A DNA stretch of 64,000 nucleotides from Bombyx mori (lineage: Eukaryota; Arthropoda; Insecta; Lepidoptera; Bombycidae): NCBI RefSeq assembly GCF_030269925.1, contig NC_085111.1:434001-498000 (forward strand), given 5' to 3'. A model generated the notes under the pieces. It had not been told where the DNA came from. It searched no databases and was given only the letters and a program-made list of their open reading frames with translations. The translations under genes and the position numbers were made by a program. The stretch's first letter is position 1. Each line of letters starts with the position of its first letter. Of the stretch, positions 20,056 through 29,762 are shown one piece after another.

Positions 20056-20135
20056 TTCTTATTATAATTTTTTTTTTTTTTTTTGAGAAATACGAAAGTC
20101 ACTATAACACGTCTATACTCGACCGACCACAGAGT
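20056..20135 (-). other. Element 3 5' leader with A18 run
   Basis: Short leader between the element's 5' end (reads ACTCTGTGGTCGGTCGAG on the minus strand) and ORF1. On that strand it contains a run of 18 A just before 'ttataataagaaATG'. The run is homopolymeric and internal, so it is not a tail. Confidence 0.6.
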
Positions 20136-20141
20136 CGCATT

Positions 20142-22040
20142 GCAGCGATAGAAGAGAACAGCACTGTGGAGGAATGGCGCTGGGTCCCCACGAAGGAAAA
20201 TGTCGCCGACGACGCCACTAGAGAGCTACCCGTCGGCTTTGAAAGAAACCACCGCTGGTTCATAGGCCCGGAATACCTAAGACGGCATCCGGATGATTGG
20301 CCCGTACAACGGACTGCAAGAAGGGCAGAAGAGACGGGTGAAGAGAAGTGCGCAATGCTCGCCGTGAGCAGAGAGAGCCTCGGCGAAGCGATCCCGGACC
20401 CAAGACGCTTCTCCAAGTGGGAGAAGTACCTGCGTGCAACGGGGCGAATACTACAATTCGTCAGCCTATGCCGCAGGAGTCGCGAGCGCACTCATTACAA
20501 GAGGACCAGACGGAACCCGCGTTCGGACCCGACGTGGGAGAAGAATAGAAAGAAGACGACTTCGAAGACCCCGCTGAACACACCGCGGACGCCAGAGCAA
20601 GCAGTCATTCAATGGAAGACTTTAGACGCCGACACGCTTCGACGCGCCGAGACGCTCATTTGGCAACAGAGCCAGCGGGCGGCCTTCGAGGAAGAGATTT
20701 TGACGCTCCAGCGAGGGAAACAAATATCCCCAGCGAGCCGACTGCGAAACTTGTCCGTAACTTACGCGGACGGGATATTGAGAATAAACGGACGCATCGG
20801 CAACATAGAGGGAGCTGACGTCATCACCTCGCCTCTCGTGCTAGACGGATCCCGACGCGAAACGAGACTGATGATAGACTTCATTCATAGAAAGATGCAC
20901 CACGCCGGAACCGAAGCTACGATCGCCGAGTGCCGACAGTCGTACTGGGTCTTACGCCTACGCCCAGTGACACGGAGCGTGATCCACAATTGTCTTCCGT
21001 GTCGTATCCGCAAGGACACACCACCGCGTCCAGCCACAGGCGACCACCCACCGAGCAGACTGGCACACCATCGGCGACCATTTACGTACGTGGGCCTCGA
21101 TTACTTCGGACCCTATCATGTTACCACCGGCAGAAGCACCCAGAAGCACTACGTGGCCATCTTCACATGTCTCACTACGCGTGCGGTACACTTAGAACCG
21201 GCAGCGAGCCTCAGCACGGACTCAGCAGTGATGGCACTCCGGCGCATGATCGCGCGCCGGGGAGCCCCGACGGAGATATGGAGCGACAACGGCACCAATT
21301 TACGGGGTGCCGACAAGGAGCTGCGCCAAGCTATGGACAAGGCGACTGAGCATGAAGCGAGCTTAAGAATTATCCAATGGCGCTTCATCCCACCGGGCGC
21401 GCCTTTCATGGGCGGCGCCTGGGAAAGAATGGTGCGGGCGGTAAAGGCCGCGCTCTCGGCCACGGAACAGCCGAGGCACCCGACGCCCGAAATATTTCAC
21501 ACTCTGCTAGCGGAGGCAGAGTTCACAGTGAACAGCCGACCTCTCACCCACGTATCGGTGAGCGCCGACGATCCCGACCCTCTGACACCGAACCACTTCC
21601 TGCTGGGAGGCCCGGCGCGAGTCCCCGTGCCGGGCAAGCTTGACGACGCCGACCTCATAGGGCGCGCACACTGGCGCGCAGCTCAACGTCTGGCAGATGT
21701 GTTCTGGAGTCGCTGGCTCCGGGAGTACCTGCCCGACCTGCAGAACCGGCGGGAGCCCCACAGCCGCGGGCCCGCCCTGAAGATAGGCGACGTCGTGATA
21801 ATAGCAGACGGAACGCTCCCACGGAACACCTGGCCACGAGGGATCATCCAGGAGGTTTACCCGGGGGCCGACGGCATCACTCGAGTGGTCGACGTGCGCA
21901 CCGCCGGCGGTATCCTGCGACGCCCGGCAAAGAAGATCATCGTGCTGCCCACGATGTCCGCCGCTCACCAGGGAGGATGCAGCGACGTGAACGACGCTGC
22001 ACGGCGGGAGGATGTTCGCGACGGACATAAAGAAACATAG
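20142..22040 (+). pseudogene. BEL gag-pol, 3' part: end of RNase H and integrase
   Basis: Continuation of the frame cut by element 3, 632 codons plus stop, in phase with 16202 once the insertion is removed. It starts with the end of RNase H (VEEWRWVPTKENVADDATR). The integrase follows, with an HHCC zinc region (HRKMHHAG to CLPCRIRK) and a DDE core. The catalytic Asp is in YVGLDYFGP, the second in WSDNGTNLRGA and the Glu in FMGGAWERMVR. A C-terminal DNA-binding segment follows (LKIGDVVIIADG, PRGIIQEVYPG). All catalytic integrase residues are present. The stop lies 28 bases inside the 3' LTR. As things stand it has no start of its own. Confidence 0.9.
22002..22012 (+). promoter_or_regulatory. 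BEL polypurine tract
   Basis: The purine-rich 'cggcgggagga' directly abuts the first base of the 3' LTR. This is the position and type expected for the plus-strand primer of reverse transcription. It overlaps the pol coding sequence. Confidence 0.65.
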
Positions 22041-22537
22041 TTAGAATAAGATATTCCCGAACGGACATAAATGATTGAAAATAGTTAAATAGATATTGAT
22101 CGCGATGCACATAGATAGTTGTAAAATAATAGAAAATGTCCGCGATAAATAAATAGAGAATAAATAGATAATACGTTAAAACAGAAATGTCCGTAAATAG
22201 ATACGCTAGAATAGGAATATGTTCGCAAGTACAGCTAGATTTAATAGAAATAGAGATAGTCAGTATGTTAAAAATAGTTAGCATACAAATGTAAATAGAA
22301 ATAAGTTAATTTGTAAATGTTATTTTGTAAATAAAGATTGGTCCTCGTGGTCTTTAATTTGGCGTGGGAACGCAGGAGCGAGTCACAATACGGGCAACTA
22401 ATAGAGCGACTAGGCAAACAATAGGCGAGCGAGGCGGCCGAGAGAACAATAGACGCCCACCGTGCTCGGACTCATAATAGCGCTGGCCGAGTGCGCGTGG
22501 GCGACCATAAATAGGGGGCCTACCTCGCTGCAAATTC
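22013..22537 (+). repeat. 3' LTR, upstream part (U3 to -1)
   Basis: 525 bp, the same length as 6909-7433 and identical by eye except at 22099. The TATA-like ATAAATAG is at 22507-22514. It ends with 'ctgcaaattc' at the point where element 2 begins; the identical point in the 5' LTR holds element 1. Confidence 0.92.
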
Positions 22538-24093
22538 AGACCCCGGGACACCAGGCTAAGTGGCCCCTTGCTGTGTTGTGCTGTACAGTTAGTGTGTGCC
22601 CACAGTGCGTGTGTTGTGATCTAGCGGTGCTGCTTCGGGTTGGAGACATTCCGAGCAGCGTAACGCAGGACCCGGGAACAGGTGAGTTGGTTGACACTTT
22701 TATTCTTAACATTGGTTAATAGCGGGTAGGTGTCGATCAGCCTGTGAAAGCTGCGTAACCATTTTATTTTTTAATAAAACTGGTGTACGTGAGCGCCATT
22801 GAGTCTGGCCGCCCGTGTCTGTTCCCAGTCCTCCCCTACCCCTCGGGGTTAGGAGGGGCTGTTACCAACACCCGAAGGCCAATCCTCCACAGGTCTGCGG
22901 CGTCGGAGCCTTACAGGTAGGTCGTATGTTTAAGTTTTTTTTCTAGTTATTTCATTATTAATTGTACAATTGATTATTTCCTATGTCTATTCGATTTCAT
23001 TGCATTACTTTACATTATTAGTTTCTTTATAATTATTAGGTAGAAAGTAGTTAAATTGTTCACATATTGAATTATCTTAAGTATATAGCGAGTTTAAAAT
23101 TTTTTCATATCTACCCTCTTTTGGTGTAATATTTTTTTTTCGAATTCGTAATTTAATTTTTAAACCTAGATTACATTATTATTGGCATACCGATCACCGA
23201 TCATAAGCCGTCCCCATTGTTTTGTCATTTTTTATAATAGTACTGACGATTGTGGTTGTGCGATCCCGTCGTATAAGTTGTATTGCAGCTAATAACTTGT
23301 AAATTTCATAGTATTATTTTATCTTTAGTTATTTTTATTTTTATTATTATTTTTATTTTTATTTGTGTGGTACCGGAGCTAGCCGGGAGGAGGAAGGTGC
23401 TAGTGTCTCGGTCGTGGCCCGCTCGGTCGTTGATCGCGGGGTTCCCTGATCTCAAACCTGGTTTTGAGATCTTCTAACCCGGGGGTCCCGGCCTTGTGGA
23501 CCTGGCCCGTGGTATTGGTGTCCAGAACCCACCGTTTTTAGTTGGATAATATAATTATTTTATTGTTCTGTAGTCACTTAGAACTACATATGTAAATTTT
23601 CCTTCTCAAATTAACAACTTTAAAATTAATTGATAATAATTAGCAGTAGTTTTAAATTACATTGGTAGAATTCTCTTCGAATTGATAGTACTTAGTTTAC
23701 ATTAGAATGCCACATGCGACGGGTGACCCCAATCACGTTATCGTGATAGTTAATAGCGGTAATTAAGGGTAGTATTTATTGTTTATTATTGCCTAATTGA
23801 AGTTAGTTTGACTTAGTTATTAGTTTTGATTAGTATTTTTAGACCCAACTATTAATTATTTTCCTTACTTTATTCTTTGTTTCTTTTTTACTACTTAAAT
23901 CAGTTATAGTTATACTTGGGACTGCTACTGACAAGTGTCACTAGTCTCCCCTTCACAGTCAAACTGACCTACACTACATGCTTATATGCTTATTCTCTGA
24001 AACGAAGGGTCGGCTGACTGGTCGCCCATAGTATATACATAGCCTACCTAGTGAGGGCACCAATGTCCGCGTGATCTTCAGGATTACCAAATC
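22538..24093 (+). other. Element 2 5' UTR, about 1.55 kb
   Basis: Begins gaccccgggacaccagg, GC-rich for some 350 bp, then AT-rich for most of the rest. No long frame is seen. A short GC-rich stretch near 23370-23520 is flanked by AT-rich DNA, so part of the leader could itself be acquired sequence. No DPE-like GGACGTG lies at +28, unlike element 1. Confidence 0.55.
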
Positions 24094-26295
24094 ATGTCTG
24101 GGGATCACTCACCCCCCATAATCAGCACTCCCGGCCCGTCTCGTAAGGGACGTCAGGCGATGGCCGAATTACGGACCCATAGACCTGAACCAATTATTCG
24201 TACAGTCCCGATGGGGTTCGGAACTGACAATCGGCCCGGGCCTTCGGCCTCGGCCGAGGGTCCTCCGAGGATCGAACCGAGGGAAGGTGCCCTTCCCTCG
24301 TTGACCGATCCCTCGGGGCCCTCTCGGCCGCGGAAGAAGGCCAGGTCCGAGTCGGACCGAGGCTCATCGGACCAAGATAAACGACCAAGAATAGGCCCCT
24401 CCTCCAAATCGGAGGGAGAGGATAGCGAGGCCACGTCTTCCGCCCCGTCCTCTTCCAACTCCAACTCCAACTCAAATTCTGTTTCTCCTTCTTCATCAAG
24501 GTCCTCATCCCCCACTGGGAGTCCCATCCCAGTAGCTAAACCCATTCCCAAACCGAGGGCCCCCACCAGGACAGGGGTAGCCCCACGTCAACTCAGATCC
24601 CCTCCTCGATCCCCTTCCCCGACCATATCCCCCATCCCAGTGGATCCAACTCGAGGTGCCCCCGCCCTAAGCGGCACGGCGGGCAACCTGGATTCAACCA
24701 GGTATATGGATCTCGAGTCCACTAAAGCCCAACAGGTCCCTAACCCGTACCAACCCACTCCCTCAACATCTTATGCGACCATAGCCGCATCCCAACCCCC
24801 AGTGGGTACTCGCCCCAGACCCACCCAAACCCAAGTCCCTCCACCCCCGAGGCCGAGGGGTCGGGTCCAGGAGGAGCTCCGCCGGCATCCACCCATCATG
24901 GTGGAAGCTCTCCCGAACTGGTCTCGCCATATGGCAGCCATTAGGGAGCGCCTCGGTAGGGCTCCTTCTGCCAGACCCCACGGCGCCGGTTTCCGCTTCC
25001 TGCCGTCATCGGCGGAGGAGTACAGGGTGATCCAGGACTATCTTTCGAGGGCCTCCGCCGCAGACAAAGCCATTAAATGGTTTTGTTATGCGCTGTCGGA
25101 GGAAATACCCTCGAAGGTGGCCGTCCGGGGTCTCCCTGCCGACACCGATGCGGCGGAAGTTACGAACGCCCTCAAGGAGCTGGGCTTTCCTGCTCGATAT
25201 GCCCGGTGTATTCGGGCCAAGAGAGGGAGACAGGGCTGCGTTTTCTTCGTGGCCTTGGACCACCTCTCTAAGGGTGACCTCGCCCGGCTGTATTCAGTGA
25301 ATGAACTGATGTACTTGCCGGGGGTGACGGTTGAGGGATGGCGTCCAAACCGAGGACCTGCGCAGTGTCACCGCTGCCAGGCCTTCGGTCACGCGTCCAC
25401 CAATTGTCACCGTGCGGTTCGCTGCGTTCGATGTGCCGGCGAGCACATTGTGGCGGACTGCCCGAGGCCAAGGGATGGCCCATTATCCTGTGCAAATTGC
25501 GGGAAGGACCACGCCGCCATCGATCGGCGGTGTGTGGTCAACCGCAAGAGGGCCAGGATGATGGGAGTACCCATCCCCCCTCCTGTACCACCGGTGCCTC
25601 GGCCCAGGAATGTCCCGGCTCCCGTCGCACCTGTTCCCATCCCTAAGGGGAAGGGGAAGGGGAAAGGGAAATCTTCCCAAACCCCAGCCCCTCCCCATCC
25701 TAGTACCATTCCGTCTGTCTCGGTAGTGGAAGCAGCGCCGTCAGCGACCACGCTGATGGCGCAGGCCAACCCGCCGCGACAGACCAAAACGCCCAACCCC
25801 ACTCCTCGTGGCCGAGCCCAAATTATAGCTGTTACCACAGCCCGCGACACTCGCCAGACAGCCGGCTCAGCCCCTAAATCCTCAAAAAATAAAAATAAAA
25901 ATAAAAAAAAGAAGGAGAGGAGGAAACTATTAAAGAAAATGGCGAGAGAGAGCAGCGCCAGAAACATGGAAGTGGACCAACAACCTCATGAGGCCATGGA
26001 AGCCAACGAAACTGCCGACCCTAACCCTCCACAACTGGAGGGACAAACATTGCCTCAAGCTCAACCTGAGCAGTTGGGCAATACTCTGCCCCCTCTTCCC
26101 CCCCGCCCTCAGCGCGAGCAGCGCAGCGGTCGGCAGGCCTCACAGCCTGCCGGCTTTGCTGCATGGCTTCTCGCGCTCTGGGAAAAATTGTCCGAGGTGG
26201 TCTCCGGAGTGATCCGCGAGATCGCCTCGGGAGCCAGCCCTTTCGGGGCTCTCTTGTCGGGGTTCTACCGAATGATTGCGCAGTTCAATGGCTAG
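24094..26295 (+). CDS. Element 2 ORF1, Gag-like zinc-knuckle protein
   Basis: 733 residues from ATG (MSGDHSPP). The first 270 residues are Pro/Ser-rich and probably disordered, with an Asn-Ser dipeptide run (SNSNSNSNS). A PRE_C2HC-like RNA-binding region follows at about residues 270-420 (PPIMVEALPNWSRH, then VAVRGLPADTDAAEV). Zinc knuckles: CHRCQAFGHASTNC near residue 428, CVRCAGEHIVADC, and CANCGKDHAAIDRRC. After these come basic low-complexity runs (KGKGKGKGK; KNKNKNKKKK) and a Trp-containing hydrophobic C-terminus (FAAWLLALWEKL). Role as LINE RNA-binding particle protein. The last 8 bases overlap ORF2. Confidence 0.92.
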   Translation: MSGDHSPPIISTPGPSRKGRQAMAELRTHRPEPIIRTVPMGFGTDNRPGPSASAEGPPRIEPREGALPSLTDPSGPSRPRKKARSESDRGSSDQDKRPRIGPSSKSEGEDSEATSSAPSSSNSNSNSNSVSPSSSRSSSPTGSPIPVAKPIPKPRAPTRTGVAPRQLRSPPRSPSPTISPIPVDPTRGAPALSGTAGNLDSTRYMDLESTKAQQVPNPYQPTPSTSYATIAASQPPVGTRPRPTQTQVPPPPRPRGRVQEELRRHPPIMVEALPNWSRHMAAIRERLGRAPSARPHGAGFRFLPSSAEEYRVIQDYLSRASAADKAIKWFCYALSEEIPSKVAVRGLPADTDAAEVTNALKELGFPARYARCIRAKRGRQGCVFFVALDHLSKGDLARLYSVNELMYLPGVTVEGWRPNRGPAQCHRCQAFGHASTNCHRAVRCVRCAGEHIVADCPRPRDGPLSCANCGKDHAAIDRRCVVNRKRARMMGVPIPPPVPPVPRPRNVPAPVAPVPIPKGKGKGKGKSSQTPAPPHPSTIPSVSVVEAAPSATTLMAQANPPRQTKTPNPTPRGRAQIIAVTTARDTRQTAGSAPKSSKNKNKNKKKKERRKLLKKMARESSARNMEVDQQPHEAMEANETADPNPPQLEGQTLPQAQPEQLGNTLPPLPPRPQREQRSGRQASQPAGFAAWLLALWEKLSEVVSGVIREIASGASPFGALLSGFYRMIAQFNG

Positions 26296-29014
26296 CCAGG
26301 AACTGCGCATCATTTATTGGAACCCCGGCGGGGTAAAAACCCGCAAGAACGATCTCTTGGTTCTCGCCCGGGAGTACAACCCTGAGGTTGTGCTCCTGGG
26401 CGAGACCAAGCTACGTCCTCGGGATGTGTTCAGGATTCCAAACTACTTCATGTACCGACGTGATGAGGTGAGTCCTGCCGGGACGCCGTTCAGGGGCACT
26501 GCGGCGCTCGTCAGGCGAGACGTGGTGCATGATCAGTTGGATTTGCTGGCCTTCACATCGACAAGGTCGATCGGTGTGAGGATCCACACCTCGGGGGGAG
26601 ATATGCGGGTTTATGCCGCGTATAGACCCCCGGGGCCTGATTTCCACCCCGGGGACATAAGACGGGTCCTGAATTGCGACAGCCGCCCAGCTCTGCTGGT
26701 CGGGGACCTCAACGCGAAGCACGTCGCGTGGGGCTCCCGACTGAACTCAGCGGTGGGCAGGCGGCTGTTAGAAGATGCCGATAGGGGCGACTACTCTGTG
26801 GTCGGCCCCGACGAACCCACGCACATTCCGACCGCCGCGCAACTCCAGCCCGACGTGTTGGATGTGTGCGTTCATAAGGGGCTACGGTGCCCCTTAACTA
26901 TTGAGGCACTGTACGACCTGGGTACCCCCCATCTCCCGATCCTGGTCACACTGGGAATGGGGCTTACCCGGGTTGCGACCTCGCCCCTACGACCGAAGGT
27001 CGACTGGGAGCTCTTTAAGAGACTCCTAGTCGACCTTCCCGTAATTCAGGACCCCAACACCCCTGAGGGGGTCGACGACGCGGCAGTCCGCCTTGTCGAC
27101 TCCATCAGGGGAGCGATCGACCAGGCGACGACTCTTGTGCCCAGCGGCGGGCCCAGAGGTATACTCCCGGCCCATCTGAAAGCGATTATTCGCCGGAAGA
27201 GGGGCCTGAGGAGGCTCTGGGCGACAACTCGTTGTCCCAGGATCAAGCGCGAGCTTAATGAGCTGGAAGCGGAGTTGGCGGCGAAGATTAGCTCCTATCG
27301 GGGCTATGCGTGGGAGGAACGGATCGAGGAGGCCCGTGAGGACCCCTCGTCCGTGTCCCTCCACCGACTTTGCCGCCAGCTCTCAAATCGGCCTGCCCCG
27401 ACTTGTCCACTCGTGGACGAGAGGGGCAACCGATGCTTCTCGGCTCAGGCCCGCGCCGATGTCCTGGCCGTAATGCTGGAGCGGCAGTTCGCTCCAAATA
27501 ACTCTGCACCCTCAGAGGCCGCATTCCACCAATCGGTGGAAGAGAGCGTAGCAAGCCTACTCTCCTCCCCGGTGCCACCGTTGGGAGATGGTGATTTCAT
27601 CACTCCCAGTGAATTGCGCCTCTCCATCAAGCGGATGAAGAGGCGCAAGGCGCCGGGCGAGGACGGTATTCCCTCCCTCGCATTTTTCCACTTCCCCGAA
27701 ACGGTCGTGTCATTCATGACACGACTGTTCAATTCCATTCTGTCCACAGGACACTTCCCGGGAACTTGGAAATTGGGCAAGGTTATTGCCCTGCCCAAAC
27801 CCGGCAAGGATAGGAGAAATCCCTCCAGTTATCGTCCGATCACTCTGCTGTCGCATATGGGCAAGTTGTTCGAGCGGCTGCTGCTGAGAAGGGTGTCGCC
27901 GCACATCCTTCTCAGACCCGAGCAATTCGGGTTTCGCAGCGGTCACTCGACAACGCTGCAATTGGTCCGCGTTATGCACCACTTGGCGGATCGGTCCAAC
28001 GCGCGCCAGTACACGGCCGCAGTCTTTCTCGATATCGAGAAGGCCTTCGACCGTGTCTGGCATGCGGGACTGATCTACAAGCTGTTGCAGAACACGGACC
28101 TCCAGCACGCCTATGTGCGACTGCTGGGGTCGTACCTGGAGGGAAGATCCTTCCTTGTCGCGGTCGAGGGCGCAAAGTCGTCGGTGCGCCCAGTCACGGC
28201 CGGAGTTCCCCAGGGAAGCGTCCTGGCACCAGTCCTCTACGCTCTCTACACCAACGACATTCCCACGCTTGAGGGCAACCTCCAAGCGTGGGAAGCCGAC
28301 GTGAAGTTGGCGCTGTTTGCCGACGACAGCGCCTACTTCTCGTCCTCTAACTTCCCCTCTGCGGCCATTTCGAGGATGCAGAGGCTGTTGGACCTACTGC
28401 CCCAGTGGCTGGACCGATGGAGGGTCGCGGTCAACGTGGGGAAGACCGCGGCTATCCTCTTCGGTCCGGTCCGCACAAGAGCCGTCCCAGGACAGCTCAG
28501 TCTCCGTGGAGTCAATGTCGAGTTTAGGCCCAGTGTCCGATACCTGGGAGTCAATATCGACCGGAGTTTGAGGATGACCGCCCACGCCAAGTCGGCGTTG
28601 GCGGCCGCCCGCTATGCGAGGTTTCTCCTCCGGCCGGTGTTGGCCTCCAGGTTGCCGACCAGGACTAGACTCGGCATTTACAAGACGTATGTTCGTTCCC
28701 GTATCACGTACGCAGCTGCGGCCTGGTATCACCTCATCCCGCAGATCATGCGGGTGAAGTTACAGGCCCAGCAGAATCTGGCTCTTCGCACGATAGTCGG
28801 AGCAGGGCGTTACGTCAGAAATGACGTAATCGCCCGGGATCTAGATGTGGAGTCGCTCGAGGAGTTCATCCGGAGGCTAGCTCGTAATATGTACGAGCGG
28901 GCTGACGGTGGACCCCACGAGCATCTCCACAATATAGCTCCCTTGCACGCCAGACCACCTGATGGTCAGGCGCTACCAAGGGAGCTACTGGAACCCCCGG
29001 CTATGGTAAGATAG
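26288..29014 (+). CDS. Element 2 ORF2, endonuclease and reverse transcriptase
   Basis: 908 residues if it starts at the ATG at 26288 (MASQELRII); the frame also has an ATG 12 bases upstream. The chosen ATG overlaps the ORF1 stop in ATGGCTAG, which points to stop-restart translation. Endonuclease: YWNPGG, LLGETKL, VGDLNAKHVAWGS. RT: RRKAPGEDGIPS, SYRPITLLSHMGKLFERLL, FLDIEKAFDRVWH, GVPQGSVLAPVLYALYTNDIP and catalytic LFADDSAYF. No RNase H domain and no internal stop or frameshift are visible, so the copy is a candidate active source. Position-specific residues differ from element 1 throughout. Confidence 0.94.
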   Translation: MASQELRIIYWNPGGVKTRKNDLLVLAREYNPEVVLLGETKLRPRDVFRIPNYFMYRRDEVSPAGTPFRGTAALVRRDVVHDQLDLLAFTSTRSIGVRIHTSGGDMRVYAAYRPPGPDFHPGDIRRVLNCDSRPALLVGDLNAKHVAWGSRLNSAVGRRLLEDADRGDYSVVGPDEPTHIPTAAQLQPDVLDVCVHKGLRCPLTIEALYDLGTPHLPILVTLGMGLTRVATSPLRPKVDWELFKRLLVDLPVIQDPNTPEGVDDAAVRLVDSIRGAIDQATTLVPSGGPRGILPAHLKAIIRRKRGLRRLWATTRCPRIKRELNELEAELAAKISSYRGYAWEERIEEAREDPSSVSLHRLCRQLSNRPAPTCPLVDERGNRCFSAQARADVLAVMLERQFAPNNSAPSEAAFHQSVEESVASLLSSPVPPLGDGDFITPSELRLSIKRMKRRKAPGEDGIPSLAFFHFPETVVSFMTRLFNSILSTGHFPGTWKLGKVIALPKPGKDRRNPSSYRPITLLSHMGKLFERLLLRRVSPHILLRPEQFGFRSGHSTTLQLVRVMHHLADRSNARQYTAAVFLDIEKAFDRVWHAGLIYKLLQNTDLQHAYVRLLGSYLEGRSFLVAVEGAKSSVRPVTAGVPQGSVLAPVLYALYTNDIPTLEGNLQAWEADVKLALFADDSAYFSSSNFPSAAISRMQRLLDLLPQWLDRWRVAVNVGKTAAILFGPVRTRAVPGQLSLRGVNVEFRPSVRYLGVNIDRSLRMTAHAKSALAAARYARFLLRPVLASRLPTRTRLGIYKTYVRSRITYAAAAWYHLIPQIMRVKLQAQQNLALRTIVGAGRYVRNDVIARDLDVESLEEFIRRLARNMYERADGGPHEHLHNIAPLHARPPDGQALPRELLEPPAMVR

Positions 29015-29406
29015 TCGGCTTAACCGGAGTGATATGGGAGTGCTCATAATGAGTGCCCCCATGGGACTGAGCTGTCCACACTCTTCATTTCCCCCCACAC
29101 TGTTGGGGTGCCCCCCTATGGGGACCCATTTCTATCACCCGTTTGGGTGAACCACTCCCCCTTATGGGGAGTGATTATATCGGTCCCTCCCCGCGACGGT
29201 CTTCCCCTTCTGGGGAGCCCTTAGCGGGTGAGCGCCAAACTAGTGCCGCGGCTCCCCCTCTGAATTGTAGAGGTGGGGCCGTGGCATGGGGCCGGTGGCG
29301 GGCCCCACGGTGCTGACTGTTGTCCCGCTTTGTATATATTGTAAATAGTAGTAGTTAATAGTTAGTATCGTAGTTTAGTTTTAGTTAGTTATAGTTAGTA
29401 GTTAGG
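29015..29406 (+). other. Element 2 3' UTR, proximal part
   Basis: Non-coding, GC-rich at first with repeated 'atggggac/atggggag' motifs able to pair with nearby 'ccccac/ctcccc'. It then passes into an AT-rich 'agttagttatagttagta' stretch that runs straight into the long A tract. Confidence 0.6.

Positions 29407-29477
<71 letters not shown>
29407..29477 (+). repeat. Internal A71 tract
   Basis: 71 consecutive A within the 3' region of element 2, 275 bp before its end. It looks like a reverse-transcribed poly(A) tail but is not followed by a target duplication. See the finding on the composite 3' end. Confidence 0.9.
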
Positions 29478-29479
<2 letters not shown>

Positions 29480-29752
29480 CAAGCAGAGGACAGCAGCCGG
29501 CGCCGGGGTGACTCCTCCGCGGGCATCACTCCGCCCAACAGAACCAAGCCCATCGTATTATATATAAGTATTTATTATTTTGTCGATGTAGTGCAGCCGT
29601 GCGCGCTGCGAACAGCGTACCTCTCCCTACTTCTTCCCGCATCTATACCACCCCTGCCCTATGTGGCAGGGAGCTTCGTCCCGGGCAGTGGGGTTTGCCC
29701 CGAGGCCCGTTCCATGCCCCCGTGAGGGGGTATGACGACCCTTCTTCTTCTT
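29478..29752 (+). other. Element 2 distal 3' segment ending in (CTT)4
   Basis: 275 bp, GC-rich, starting 'ttcaagcagaggacag' and ending 'gacgacccttcttcttctt' against the target duplication. It contains possible stem sequences ('gccctatgtggcaggg' and 'gcccccgtgagggggt'), which fits a structured 3' end recognised by the RT. It could be the true terminal 3' UTR or sequence acquired beyond an older poly(A). Confidence 0.55.
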
Positions 29753-29762
29753 CTGCAAATTC

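Larger units (their letters stand above)
16203..20135 (-). mobile_element. LINE element 3, CR1/Daphne-like, full-length
   Basis: 3,933 bp inserted in the BEL pol frame on the minus strand. The flanks carry a 6-bp 'cgcatt' duplication (16197-16202 and 20136-20141). The 3' end, at the left, is a run of TAAA/AAAT units rather than pure poly(A). The 5' end, at the right, is followed by a short leader and ORF1, then ORF2, both open. Removing element plus duplication (3,939 bp, a multiple of three) restores the BEL frame. The tail type and motifs such as QNVRGLRSK and MFADDLKLY place it near CR1/Daphne/Crack rather than with elements 1 and 2; the exact clade is uncertain. Confidence 0.9.
22538..29752 (+). 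mobile_element. LINE element 2, Jockey group, full-length
   Basis: About 7.2 kb inserted in the 3' LTR. The duplication is 'ctgcaaattc' plus up to two ambiguous bases 'ag' (22528-22539 and 29753-29764). It has a long 5' UTR, a zinc-knuckle ORF1 and an endonuclease/RT ORF2, both open, then a 3' region with an internal run of 71 A and a terminal (CTT)4. Protein sequence, UTRs and 3' end all differ from element 1, so it is another family. It shares with element 1 the target site to the nucleotide. Confidence 0.9.

Noticed and set aside
29407..29477. The A tract as the end of element 2, with a separate insertion to its right
   Set aside because: No target duplication flanks the 275-bp segment; the only duplication matches the outer ends. 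Kept as an open alternative in the findings.
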